Positions 33,264 through 41,745 of a DNA stretch of 64,000 bases are shown here, one piece after another. Origin of the DNA: Acetatifactor sp. (GTDB lineage Bacteria > Bacillota > Clostridia > Lachnospirales > Lachnospiraceae); the NCBI GenBank assembly GCA_024693365.1, contig JAILLF010000010.1, positions 186,001 to 250,000 of the forward strand. The letters run 5' to 3'. Within the stretch, counting starts at the first letter, position 1. Each line of letters opens with the position of its first letter. The notes below the pieces were generated by a model. That model saw only the letters and a program-made list of their open reading frames with translations. It was not told where the DNA came from and searched no databases. The position numbers and the translations under genes are program-made.

Positions 33264-34547
33264 ATTCTTTCTCGCATGAACCAAGTACGCGATGAGGAAA
33301 AATACGAATAAAGTGGCAACCACGACGACGCAAGTCAATAAGATCGCCGTAACGTGCGATTCCTGCTCCGCTATTTTTTCTGCCGGGGCAGTCACCTTCT
33401 CCGTAGCGTCTTCATAGGAAGGCTCCGGAGTCTCCTCCACAATCGGTTTAACAAACGGCTGGTTAAAGGTGATAACGTTACTCACGCAATCGAGATCATA
33501 GGGATTTACGGCGCGGAAACAGATTTCCGGAATTGTTCCGTCCGGCACGTCTAATTCAATCGTAAAGGATCCCTCGAACACACCCGTAAGGATGTCTCCT
33601 TCCGGCCAAGGGATCGTTTCGGTAAAGGTTTCCCCTCCGTCAAAGCTATAAGAATAATATGCAAGATTAGATTCCGGATCTTTTGCGCTCACGGTGAGGC
33701 TCACCTTATCCTCATCAAATTTCGCGGAATTCAGTGCAACGTGGCACAATTCCGGCGCCGTCGCATCCTGCGTAGCCCTGGGCACCAGCGTTCCGGGAAT
33801 CACCTCCGGAAGCGTCTCTGCTTCCGCCGAATAATCAATTCCGAGCTTTGAACTCTTTAATCCAAAATACTTAGCAACTGCCCTGGCATCTGCCCTTCCG
33901 AACTCTTCAAAATCTTCCTTGGAATCACAGAAGGCTCTGTCATTTTTGTGATCCACGTGACAGTGCTCAACAATAATTGCGGGAATTCCAAGGTTAACAG
34001 CTTCGCGGATCACGCCATAATAATCATTTCCCTTGCTATGGCGTCTTGTTTTTATGCCGCGCAGCATAAGACCCATCTCGCGGTATTCCCGAAGAAACAT
34101 GGTGCCTAACTGATACCCTTGGTTGTGATACTCCTGATTTAAGGAAATCCATGCTTCACTGCCATATAACGCGTGAGACTCCGAAGCATTGTAGTGAATA
34201 CTGATCAGGAAGTCCGCGTGCACGCTTTCTGCAGCCTTGGCACGATCCTTCAGGCTCAAGTCATAATCACCGTCCCTGGTCATATAAACTTCGATTCCCT
34301 CGAAATTAGATAACTCTTCCTTCATCACTTGGGCGGTAATCATGTTCATCTCTTTTTCCAGGATGAAGCCTTCCTTCGTCCCTTCGTTTTCACCGCCATG
34401 ACCGGGATCGATCATGATAATGACCGGCGATTTCGTTTTTTGGATCCGGGGTGCGGCGAGAGATTTCCACGTCATGCAGTTCAATAGAATCAGAACGCTC
34501 AGAAATGCTGTAGCATAAGCGATCCATGGGCTTTGTCGTTTTTTCAC
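33240..34547 (-). CDS. N-acetylmuramoyl-L-alanine amidase (Amidase_3), membrane-anchored
   Basis: 435 residues with a GTG start 6 bp after AGGAG. An N-terminal signal/anchor (residues ~8-26) precedes an Amidase_3 domain with zinc ligands in MIDPGHGGENEGT, ISIHYNAS and IVEHCHVDH. A Bacteroides-like beta domain follows (NLAYYSYSFDGGETFTETI region). A C-terminal transmembrane helix (ILLTCVVVVATLFVFFLIAY) ends in a basic tail. It cleaves the peptide from muramic acid in peptidoglycan. Two anchors at opposite ends are unusual; the protein would be held at the outer membrane face. Confidence 0.9.
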   Translation of the reverse strand: MKKRQSPWIAYATAFLSVLILLNCMTWKSLAAPRIQKTKSPVIIMIDPGHGGENEGTKEGFILEKEMNMITAQVMKEELSNFEGIEVYMTRDGDYDLSLKDRAKAAESVHADFLISIHYNASESHALYGSEAWISLNQEYHNQGYQLGTMFLREYREMGLMLRGIKTRRHSKGNDYYGVIREAVNLGIPAIIVEHCHVDHKNDRAFCDSKEDFEEFGRADARAVAKYFGLKSSKLGIDYSAEAETLPEVIPGTLVPRATQDATAPELCHVALNSAKFDEDKVSLTVSAKDPESNLAYYSYSFDGGETFTETIPWPEGDILTGVFEGSFTIELDVPDGTIPEICFRAVNPYDLDCVSNVITFNQPFVKPIVEETPEPSYEDATEKVTAPAEKIAEQESHVTAILLTCVVVVATLFVFFLIAYLVHARKNSKSQKSK

Positions 34548-34573
34548 GGCATACTCCTATTCTCCATCTATAA

Positions 34574-34607
34574 GATAAACCAGCTTTCAAGAGAAAACTG
34601 GTTTATC
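34574..34607. other. Stem-loop between coiled-coil gene and amidase gene
   Basis: GATAAACCAG / CTGGTTTATC, 14-nt loop. A weak terminator at best, since only TTATAG follows on the minus strand. Confidence 0.45.
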
Positions 34608-34619
34608 ATCTAAAATGAC

Positions 34620-35282
34620 TTATTCTTCTTCGGGTTTTTCTTCCGGCTCCGATTCCTTTTCTGCGGGTTCGCTTTCGGGATTGAGCTGTTTGATGTTCTC
34701 TTGGATCACGTTGTGGTACTCGTTCAGGGACTGGATCAGCTTGTTATATCCGTCCTGCGTACTCTGCATGCTTCTGTTATAGTTATTGGTGGCAGACTGA
34801 CTTGCGGATTCAATGATCTTAGCCAGGTGCTCAAGCACGTCATTCATGTACTGATTAGCGGCATCCTTCAGATTGTTAGCCTCTATGGTGGCATTATCGA
34901 TGATGCCCTGCGCCTTATTAACGGCCATGTTGACGAACTCATCCGCACGTGCGTGGGCGCGAAGCATAATCTCGTGTTCGCTGATCATCTGATTGTGTTC
35001 CACGGCTGCCTGCTCGAGCAAAGCCCTTGCCTGCTGTTCCGCTTCCGCCTTCATTGCCTGAGCGCGATCCGCGGCGTCGGCAAGAATGGCGTCCTTGTTA
35101 GCAATAATCTTCTGATACTGCTTAATCTCATCGGGCGTCTTGCGGCGAAGCTCTGCAAGCATCTCTTCCATCTCTTCGCGGTTTACGATGACGTCAGTGC
35201 TGGAAAACAAGCGATTCTTGCTGCTGGCAAGATAGTTTTCAATGTCGGTAATGACTTGTTCAATCTTATTAATGCTGTTCAT
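34620..35282 (-). CDS. Coiled-coil protein, DivIVA- or V-ATPase-subunit-H-like
   Basis: 220 residues. Most of the sequence (residues ~45-195) is predicted coiled coil with Ala/Glu/Gln-rich heptads (ADAADRAQAMKAEAEQQARA). The tail is acidic (Glu-rich last 18 residues). Similar proteins in Clostridia are labelled ATPase or vacuolar-H subunit-like, but no ATPase motif is visible. It may organise membranes or division like DivIVA relatives; this is inference. It is 6 bp downstream of coaD. Confidence 0.7.
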   Translation of the reverse strand: MNSINKIEQVITDIENYLASSKNRLFSSTDVIVNREEMEEMLAELRRKTPDEIKQYQKIIANKDAILADAADRAQAMKAEAEQQARALLEQAAVEHNQMISEHEIMLRAHARADEFVNMAVNKAQGIIDNATIEANNLKDAANQYMNDVLEHLAKIIESASQSATNNYNRSMQSTQDGYNKLIQSLNEYHNVIQENIKQLNPESEPAEKESEPEEKPEEE

Positions 35283-35288
35283 TTCTCG

Positions 35289-35777
35289 TTACGCCCTTCC
35301 CTCAAATTTCTCGCGTATCAGCTTTGCTACAAACTCAGGTACGCAGGGACTTACGTCTCCGCCAAAATAAGCGATTTCTTTAACACCTGAAGAGCTAAGG
35401 TACGCATATTCCAAGCTGGTTGTTAAAAACACCGTATCCAGTTTCTCGTGGGAAAGCTGCCTGTTCGTCTGAGCGAGCTGCAGTTCGTACTCAAAGTCCG
35501 TTACTGCACGCAGTCCCCTAACGGCAACGTGGATGTCCTTACTTGCGGCATAATTAATGAGGAGTCCGCTGAAACTGTCAACCTTTACGTTTGGCAGGTC
35601 CTTCGTGGCCTCCTTTAATATAATAACACGTTCCTCCACAGAAAACAAAGCATTTTTTTCTTTATTGTTCAAAACACTGACAATCAGTTCGTCAAACATG
35701 GCCGATGCTCTCTTGATGACGTCGAGATGTCCAAAGGTCATAGGGTCAAAACTACCGGGATAAACGGCTCTGATCAT
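35289..35777 (-). CDS. coaD: Phosphopantetheine adenylyltransferase
   Basis: 162 residues from the ATG giving [20 protein letters not shown], preceded by GGGAGG. The FDPMTFGH (T/HxGH) nucleotidyltransferase motif, [20 protein letters not shown] and [18 protein letters not shown] are typical. It makes dephospho-CoA in CoA synthesis. It is 45 bp downstream of rsmD, a common conserved pair. Confidence 0.97.
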   Translation of the reverse strand: MIRAVYPGSFDPMTFGHLDVIKRASAMFDELIVSVLNNKEKNALFSVEERVIILKEATKDLPNVKVDSFSGLLINYAASKDIHVAVRGLRAVTDFEYELQLAQTNRQLSHEKLDTVFLTTSLEYAYLSSSGVKEIAYFGGDVSPCVPEFVAKLIREKFEGRA

Positions 35778-35822
35778 GTTATTTCCTCCCAAATCCAAAC
35801 GGTTTTACTGCCACAGGTTCAT

Positions 35823-36380
35823 TCAAGATTTTTTTCTGAGAAAGACGTGTTGATTCGTCTTATATTTCTTCTCGCGAATGACTTCAAAACCAAGCTCTTC
35901 AGCGTAGGAAAAGTCCGTACGCAAAGATTCCTCCACGATGATCAGCGTTTCCTCATCCACGTAAGGCATGTTGGCAAGCGCAGCCAATACCCTTTTGTCA
36001 TGGCCCTGCTCATAGGGTGCGTCCATAAAGATCACGTCCACGTGCTTTTCACGAATGGAAGAAAGCGCTGCAACGGCATCCTGCTTTATCACTATAGCAC
36101 GGTCAACAAATTTCGTAAATAACAGATTTTGGGTGATGCACTGTAAGGGCGCAGCGGCATTTTCCACAAAATAGGCTTTTTTTGCGCCTCTGCTGATTGC
36201 CTCTATGCCGATGGCGCCGCTCCCCGAAAAAAGATCTACGAAAACGCTCCCGGGGACGTCCGCCTGCAAGATGTTAAACAAGGTTTCCTTAATCCTGTCC
36301 GTCGTAGGACGCGTATCCATCCCTTCCGGCGCACGAAGCGGCATGCTTCTGGCCGTTCCTGCAATGACTCTCAATTCCAT
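35823..36380 (-). CDS. rsmD: 16S rRNA (guanine966-N2)-methyltransferase
   Basis: 185 residues. The N-terminus MELRVIAGTARSMPLRAP and the motif TRPTTDRIKETLFNILQ are typical. The SAM motif VDLFSGSGAIGIEAISRGA is intact. The catalytic NPPY-type motif reads DAPY (FMDAPYEQG), an alanine in place of the usual first proline. Start is ambiguous: the ATG used here has AAGGAG 3 bp away, whereas a TTG two codons later (giving MRVIAG) has better spacing. Confidence 0.93.
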   Translation of the reverse strand: MELRVIAGTARSMPLRAPEGMDTRPTTDRIKETLFNILQADVPGSVFVDLFSGSGAIGIEAISRGAKKAYFVENAAAPLQCITQNLLFTKFVDRAIVIKQDAVAALSSIREKHVDVIFMDAPYEQGHDKRVLAALANMPYVDEETLIIVEESLRTDFSYAEELGFEVIREKKYKTNQHVFLRKKS

Positions 36381-36402
36381 CCACTCCTTCCAACGTCTCA
36401 AA

Positions 36403-38646
36403 TCAGTTTCTGACCTTTACGCCCTTGGAATCCCTTGATCCCAGTTTGATCCCATTTAGTACAAGATTCTTTCCGTGCCAATCAATGCTTGTTTCTACGG
36501 CATTTTTCGTGAAATAAACCTCTTCCACGGAATCCTTTGGGCCTAGCTTCATTCCGCGAACGCCCACGGCCGTCTTTTTCTTTGCAGGGATCTGTTCCAC
36601 TGGGAACCGGAGGAAATAGCCTTCCTTCGTCTGCAAAACAATGTTTCTCTGATCCTTTAAGGGCTGCACGCTGACAACCTCGTCGCCGTCCAAAAGCTTT
36701 GTCGCGGCAACCGTGCGGCTCCGCACGTCAAACTCGCCGCCGTCAACAAGCTTCATCATGCTCATTTTCGTAACGAAGATCAATTCGCAGAGATTCAAGT
36801 CTGTCTGTGAGGCAATGCAAACGATGGTTTCTTCTTTGGAGTTGAAGTTGCTCACGTTATCAATGGGAATCCCCTTATCGCGAAGCTTTCCGGCAGGTAC
36901 GTCCATCACCTTTATGGTATGCATCTGACCGGTGTTGGTAAACAAGCATACCTTTCCGACGTTCTTACACTGAAATACGTACTTAAATTCAGTATCAGCA
37001 GCTTCTTTGTTTCTCTCGTAGGTTGCAACGTCAATGGTCTTAGCGTATCCGAAGCGGTCCATCAGGAAGTATACGTCCGTCTCTTCGATTTCTTTTTCTT
37101 TATAAACGGCCTCCTGGCCATTTTCAATGACGGTACGGCGGTTTCTGCCATACTCTCTCTTAAAGCCTTCAAGCTCGCTGATGATCACCTGACTCATGGA
37201 ATCCCTTCGGTCAAGGATGTCCTCATAGCGGTAAATGTTGGCAAGCGTCTCTTCATGCTCGGCGATCAGTGCCTCGATCTCCAGGCCGATCAATTTGTAC
37301 AGGCGCATCTCCAGAATGGCATTTGCCTGCTTTTCCGTAAACATCAGCTGCGTTGCCATAATCTTGGATTCCTTGGAGCGGAATCTGATGCCGTCAATCT
37401 TTCCTTCTACCAGGCAGGCCTTCGCCATGGCCCGGTCCTTGGATCCCCTCAGGATTTCAATGATGAGGTCGATTACGTTACATGCCTTGATCAGACCTTC
37501 CTGAATCTCTTTCTTTTCGAGTTCTTTCGCCAAAAGGTTCGTATACTTTCTGGTTGCAATCTGGAACTGGAAGTCCACGTTGGCCTTAATGATCTGTCGA
37601 AGACTCATGGTCTCGGGACGACCTTCGTGAATGGCAAGCATGTTAACGCCAAAGGTATCCTCAAGCCTTGTCTTTTTGTAAAGCATGTTGACAAAGTTCT
37701 CAGCGTCGGCATCCTTTCGAAGCTCGATCACGATGCGGATGCCTTCCTTGGAGCTCTGGTTGGAAATGTCAACCACGTCCTGCGTTTTTTTTGATTCTGC
37801 CAGGGCTGCAACGTCAAGCAGGAACTTGGAAATGTTCGCGCCAATCATGGGATACGGGATCTCCGTGATGACCACGTTGGTCTTTCCGCCCTTTGATTTT
37901 TCGAATTCCACCTTTCCGCGGATCTTGATCTTTCCGGCTCCGGTCTCGTAAATCTCCAATAATTCATCCTGGTTGATCACGATGCCACCGGTCGGAAAAT
38001 CAGGGCCCTTAATGTATTTCATCAATTCTCTTGTGGTAATGTTTTCGTCATTCAGATATGCCTTTGTGGCATCGATCACTTCGCAAAGGTTATGAGGCGG
38101 AATGCTCGTCACCATGCCGACCGCAATGCCGTCAGAGCCGTTGACAAGGATGTTCGGGATCTTTACGGGAAGAACGGTGGGTTCTTTCTCCGTCTCATCG
38201 AAGTTGGGCATAAAATCAACCACGTCTTTGTCAAGATCTGCAAGGAAAGCCTCCTGTGTTACCTTTTGCAGTCTTGCCTCGGTATAACGCATTGCCGCGG
38301 CACCGTCTCCCTCAATGTTGCCAAAGTTTCCGTGGCCGTCGATCAGTGCCATGCCCTTTTTGAAATCCTGGCTCATGTTGACAAGGGCTTCATATATGGA
38401 GCTGTCGCCGTGGGGATGGTACTTACCCATGGTATCGCCGACGATCCTCGCGCTCTTACGATAAGGCCTGTCATAGCGGATCCCAAGCTCATGCATGTCA
38501 TAAAGCGTTCTTCTCTGTACGGGCTTTAATCCGTCGCGCACGTCAGGAAGCGCTCTCGCAATGATGACGCTCATGGCGTAATCGATAAAGGATTTTTGCA
38601 TTTCCTCGGAATATTCCGTTTTGATAATGCGATCATTCTGGTTCAC
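36403..38646 (-). CDS. parC: Type IIA topoisomerase subunit A, ParC-like
   Basis: 747 residues. The N-terminus has the DNA-cleavage domain: [16 protein letters not shown], the [16 protein letters not shown] quinolone-resistance region, and catalytic Tyr in [11 protein letters not shown]. The C-terminal beta-pinwheel contains [13 protein letters not shown], but no canonical GyrA box QRRGGKG. This and the short length favour topoisomerase IV-type decatenation over gyrase, although annotation pipelines may say either. It starts 33 bp after the subunit B stop, so both are co-transcribed. Confidence 0.88.
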   Translation of the reverse strand: MNQNDRIIKTEYSEEMQKSFIDYAMSVIIARALPDVRDGLKPVQRRTLYDMHELGIRYDRPYRKSARIVGDTMGKYHPHGDSSIYEALVNMSQDFKKGMALIDGHGNFGNIEGDGAAAMRYTEARLQKVTQEAFLADLDKDVVDFMPNFDETEKEPTVLPVKIPNILVNGSDGIAVGMVTSIPPHNLCEVIDATKAYLNDENITTRELMKYIKGPDFPTGGIVINQDELLEIYETGAGKIKIRGKVEFEKSKGGKTNVVITEIPYPMIGANISKFLLDVAALAESKKTQDVVDISNQSSKEGIRIVIELRKDADAENFVNMLYKKTRLEDTFGVNMLAIHEGRPETMSLRQIIKANVDFQFQIATRKYTNLLAKELEKKEIQEGLIKACNVIDLIIEILRGSKDRAMAKACLVEGKIDGIRFRSKESKIMATQLMFTEKQANAILEMRLYKLIGLEIEALIAEHEETLANIYRYEDILDRRDSMSQVIISELEGFKREYGRNRRTVIENGQEAVYKEKEIEETDVYFLMDRFGYAKTIDVATYERNKEAADTEFKYVFQCKNVGKVCLFTNTGQMHTIKVMDVPAGKLRDKGIPIDNVSNFNSKEETIVCIASQTDLNLCELIFVTKMSMMKLVDGGEFDVRSRTVAATKLLDGDEVVSVQPLKDQRNIVLQTKEGYFLRFPVEQIPAKKKTAVGVRGMKLGPKDSVEEVYFTKNAVETSIDWHGKNLVLNGIKLGSRDSKGVKVRN

Positions 38647-38679
38647 TTAAGTTACCTGCCATTTCTATGCATTGTTCTT

Positions 38680-40602
38680 TTAAATGTCAAGAGCCGCGTC
38701 TCTCGCATGGTCATAAATGTATGCTTTCCGGGGCGGAACTTCCGTCCCCATCAAAAGCTCCGTGATCTCGCTGGCCATTCTTGCATCCTCAATCTCCACC
38801 TGCTTCATCATGCGGGTTTCAGGATCCAACGTCGTCTCCCAAAGCTGTTGGGCATCCATCTCACCCAAGCCTTTGTACCGCTGCAGGGTAAAGGGCCCCT
38901 TATGCGTCTTCCGGTACTTTTCCAGAGCCTTGTCGTCATAGAGATACTGCTCTTCGCCCTTGCCGGGCATGGCTTTGTAAAGGGGCGGCATCGCGATGTA
39001 GACGTGACCCTCAAAAATGAGTTCCGGCATAAAGCGATAAAAGAGCGTTAGCAAAAGCGTCGAAATGTGCGCTCCGTCCACGTCGGCATCGGCCATGATG
39101 ATGATCTTGTCATAGCGAAGCTTGCTGATGTCAAAATCATTTCCATATCCTTCCGAGAAGCCGCATCCAAAGGCATTGATCATGGTTTTGATTTCAGCGT
39201 TTGCAAGGATTTTGTCGATGCTGGCTTTCTCTACGTTTAAGATCTTACCGCGGATGGGCAGGATTGCCTGATACATGCGGTTTCTTGCAGTTTTGGCGCT
39301 GCCTCCCGCAGAATCACCCTCCACGATAAAGATCTCACATTTGGAAGGATCCTTGGACTCGCAATTGGCAAGCTTTCCGTTTGAATCAAAGGAGTATTTC
39401 TGCTTGGTCAGCATGTTGGTCTTGGCTTTTTCTTCCGTCTTGCGGATCTTAGCAGCCTTTTCTGCACAACCGATCACACTCTTTAAGGTTTCTAAATTAC
39501 GGTCAAAGAAATGAACAACCTCATCACCGGTGATCTTGCTCACTACTTTTGCGGCATCCTGATTGTCAAGCTTCGTCTTTGTCTGACCCTCGAATCTGGG
39601 GTCAGGATGCTTGATCGAAACGACGGCAGTCATGCCATTTCTTACGTCAGCTCCGGTAAAGTTCACGTCTTTTTCCTTTAAGACGCCAAGCTCCCTTGCA
39701 TAATTGTTGATAACGGTCGTGAACATGGTCTTAAAGCCGGTCAGGTGCGTACCGCCCTCGGAGTTATAAATGTTATTACAAAAGCCAAGCACGTTCTCAT
39801 GGAATTCATTGACGTATTGGAATGCCACTTCCACGGAAATCCCTTCGCTCTCGCCAGAGAAATAAATGACGTCGTGAATGGTTTCCTTCGTCTTGTTCAT
39901 GTCCTTGATGAAACCTATAATCCCTTCCGCCTCATGATAGGAAATCAGTTCCGCCGTTCCGGGGCGCTTGTCCTCATAAACGATCGTGAGTCCGGGATTC
40001 AGATAAGCCGTTTCGTGCAAACGGCTCTTGATCTCATCTTCCTTAAACCGCGTATGATCAAAGATCGTGTCGTCCGGCAGGAAATTGATGGTCGTACCCG
40101 TTTCACGGGTTTTGCCAACAACGGGAAGCAGGCCGTCAACAAGCTCAGTAGTGGGGATGCCTCTCTCATACGTGTCAACGTAGACGGAACCATTCAGCTT
40201 TACTCGTACGCTAAGACGCGCAGACAATGCATTTACAACCGAGGATCCAACGCCGTGCAGACCGCCGCTGGTCTTATATGCAGTATTGTCAAACTTACCG
40301 CCGGCATGTAGCGTGGTAAACACTAGCCGCTCCGCACTGATCCCCTTTTCATGCATCCCGACGGGGATTCCACGGCCATTATCCGATACCGTCGCGGAAC
40401 CGTCTGCCTCCAGCGTTACCTTGATCTCCGAGCAATATCCGGCCAAATGCTCGTCCACGGAGTTATCCAGAATCTCGTAGACAAGGTGATTGAGACCCTT
40501 TGTGGATACGCTGCCTATATACATGCCAGGGCGCTTCCGGACTGCTTCCAAGCCCTCCAAAACGGTTATGCTGGAAGCACCATACTGATTTGCGTCAGCC
40601 AT
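38680..40602 (-). CDS. parE: Type IIA topoisomerase subunit B, ParE-like
   Basis: 640 residues from the ATG giving MADANQYGASSITVLEGLEA, with AGGAGG upstream; the longer ORF is an artefact. The GHKL ATPase has DNSVDEHLAG, DNGRGIPVG and GGLHGVGSSVVNALS. The TOPRIM region has IVEGDSAGGSAK and MADADVDGAHI. The end has LQRYKGLGEMDAQQLWETT. It pairs with the downstream ParC-like protein. The promoter at 40640-40668 is a near-consensus extended -10. Confidence 0.9.
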   Translation of the reverse strand: MADANQYGASSITVLEGLEAVRKRPGMYIGSVSTKGLNHLVYEILDNSVDEHLAGYCSEIKVTLEADGSATVSDNGRGIPVGMHEKGISAERLVFTTLHAGGKFDNTAYKTSGGLHGVGSSVVNALSARLSVRVKLNGSVYVDTYERGIPTTELVDGLLPVVGKTRETGTTINFLPDDTIFDHTRFKEDEIKSRLHETAYLNPGLTIVYEDKRPGTAELISYHEAEGIIGFIKDMNKTKETIHDVIYFSGESEGISVEVAFQYVNEFHENVLGFCNNIYNSEGGTHLTGFKTMFTTVINNYARELGVLKEKDVNFTGADVRNGMTAVVSIKHPDPRFEGQTKTKLDNQDAAKVVSKITGDEVVHFFDRNLETLKSVIGCAEKAAKIRKTEEKAKTNMLTKQKYSFDSNGKLANCESKDPSKCEIFIVEGDSAGGSAKTARNRMYQAILPIRGKILNVEKASIDKILANAEIKTMINAFGCGFSEGYGNDFDISKLRYDKIIIMADADVDGAHISTLLLTLFYRFMPELIFEGHVYIAMPPLYKAMPGKGEEQYLYDDKALEKYRKTHKGPFTLQRYKGLGEMDAQQLWETTLDPETRMMKQVEIEDARMASEITELLMGTEVPPRKAYIYDHARDAALDI

Positions 40603-40639
40603 TTTCCTGAAATTCCTCCTAATAACCCAATATAAAGTT

Positions 40640-40668
40640 ATTCTACCATAGATATTGAGTTTTTGCAA
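40640..40668 (-). promoter_or_regulatory. Promoter of parE-parC
   Basis: Minus strand: TTGCAA, 17 bp ending TATGG, TAGAAT. It has an extended -10 (TGG before TAGAAT) and lies about 40 bp upstream of the parE start. Confidence 0.75.
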
Positions 40669-40710
40669 AGGAAAAAGTACTAAATATAGTAGAAATATCG
40701 TGTAAGAAAA

Positions 40711-40784
40711 CGTGTAACGGGGACGTGTCTGCTGACACATTTTTCGGATGAAAAATGTGTCAGCAGACACGTCCCCGTTACACG
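40711..40784. repeat. 74-bp perfect inverted repeat (35-bp arms, 4-nt loop)
   Basis: Arms 40711-40745 and 40750-40784 are fully complementary around GGAT. The outer part reads CGTGTAACGGGGACGTGTCT, then CTGACACATTTTTC. It sits between the parE promoter and degV and could be a mobile palindromic repeat (REP/MITE type). Confidence 0.95.
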
Positions 40785-40804
40785 CTTAAAACTCAGAACA
40801 ATAT

Positions 40805-41680
40805 TTAATTCAGAGAGATTTTCTTACAACATGCAATAGCCAGGGCTCCCGGACCGATGTGGCAGGATACGCTCAAGGATAAGGGAGCAACATACACGTC
40901 ATATCCCGGGAAAATCCGCAAAAGCTCTTCTTTTAATTCCATTGCGGCTTCTAGATTCTGGGTATGCGCGATCTCAAGCCATACGCCTCCGGGTGCGGAC
41001 AAAATGCCTCCGAAACGTGTTTCCACGTCGTTTTTGATGGCATTCATCATGACGGATTTTCCCTGGGACACGGTTCTCGCTTTGGAGAAGGCATCGAGCT
41101 TTTCCCCCTGGATCTGTAATACCGGCTTGATCTTAAGGAGCGTGCCGATGGCAGCGGCTGCGGGAGTGATGCGCCCGCCCTTTTTCAGATACTGCAGGGT
41201 GTCCAACATGATGTAAATGCTGCTGTTAAACTTATCCGCTTCCAAAAATTCTTTTATAAATTTAGCGTCCTTGCCTTGCTTTGCAAGCTCCAATGCATCA
41301 AGACAGGACTGACGTTGCGTTACGGAGATTCTTTGATTGTCAACTACCTTAACCTTATCATCATATTCTTGGGCCAGCAAATATGCGCTTTGGCAGGATC
41401 CGGAAAGTCCGCTGCTCATGGGGATATGCACGATCTCGTCATATTCCTGCAGTAAGGAATCCCAAAGCTTACATACCTCTTCAGGAGAAGGTTGACTGGT
41501 TGATATGCTTTCACCGCCAAGAAGCAATTCATAAAACTGTTCCTGCGTAAGATTGACGTCCTCGTAATAAGTCTCGTCACCGATCATAAAGGGCATGGGA
41601 AGCACGAAAAGCCCAAGCTCCTTTGCTTCTTTTTGGGTAATGCCGCTGTTGCTGTCCGTGACTACTGCTATTTTGCTCAT
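40805..41680 (-). CDS. DegV family fatty-acid-binding protein
   Basis: 291 residues. The DegV signature is clear: IAVVTDSNSGITQKEAKELG, the SQPSPEEV segment, IPMSSGLSGSCQSAYL and VDNQRISVTQRQSCLDALEL. The C-terminal segment ends HIGPGALAIACCKK. These proteins bind acyl chains, often feeding the FakA/FakB fatty-acid kinase route; a fakA-like gene is nearby at 43873. It has a promoter at 41717-41745. Confidence 0.93.
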   Translation of the reverse strand: MSKIAVVTDSNSGITQKEAKELGLFVLPMPFMIGDETYYEDVNLTQEQFYELLLGGESISTSQPSPEEVCKLWDSLLQEYDEIVHIPMSSGLSGSCQSAYLLAQEYDDKVKVVDNQRISVTQRQSCLDALELAKQGKDAKFIKEFLEADKFNSSIYIMLDTLQYLKKGGRITPAAAAIGTLLKIKPVLQIQGEKLDAFSKARTVSQGKSVMMNAIKNDVETRFGGILSAPGGVWLEIAHTQNLEAAMELKEELLRIFPGYDVYVAPLSLSVSCHIGPGALAIACCKKISLN

Positions 41681-41716
41681 TTGATTCTGCCTTTCGCTCT
41701 TTTGATTAATAAAGTT

Positions 41717-41745
41717 ATGTTACACTTAAATAGTCCTAAAGTCAA
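41717..41745 (-). promoter_or_regulatory. Promoter of the degV gene
   Basis: Minus strand: TTGACT, 17 bp, TAACAT, within the last codons and just after the end of recG. Confidence 0.65.

Noticed and set aside
34701..35390. Plus-strand 229-residue ORF across the coiled-coil gene and coaD
   Set aside because: Spans two real genes on the other strand; repetitive hydrophobic shadow of coiled-coil heptads.
36919..37794. Plus-strand 291-residue ORF opposite parC
   Set aside because: Shadow of the topoisomerase gene; composition unlike a folded protein and no start signal.
40711..40784. Rho-independent terminator of parE or degV
   Set aside because: The stem is far longer than a terminator and has no T-run after either arm; better seen as a palindromic repeat.
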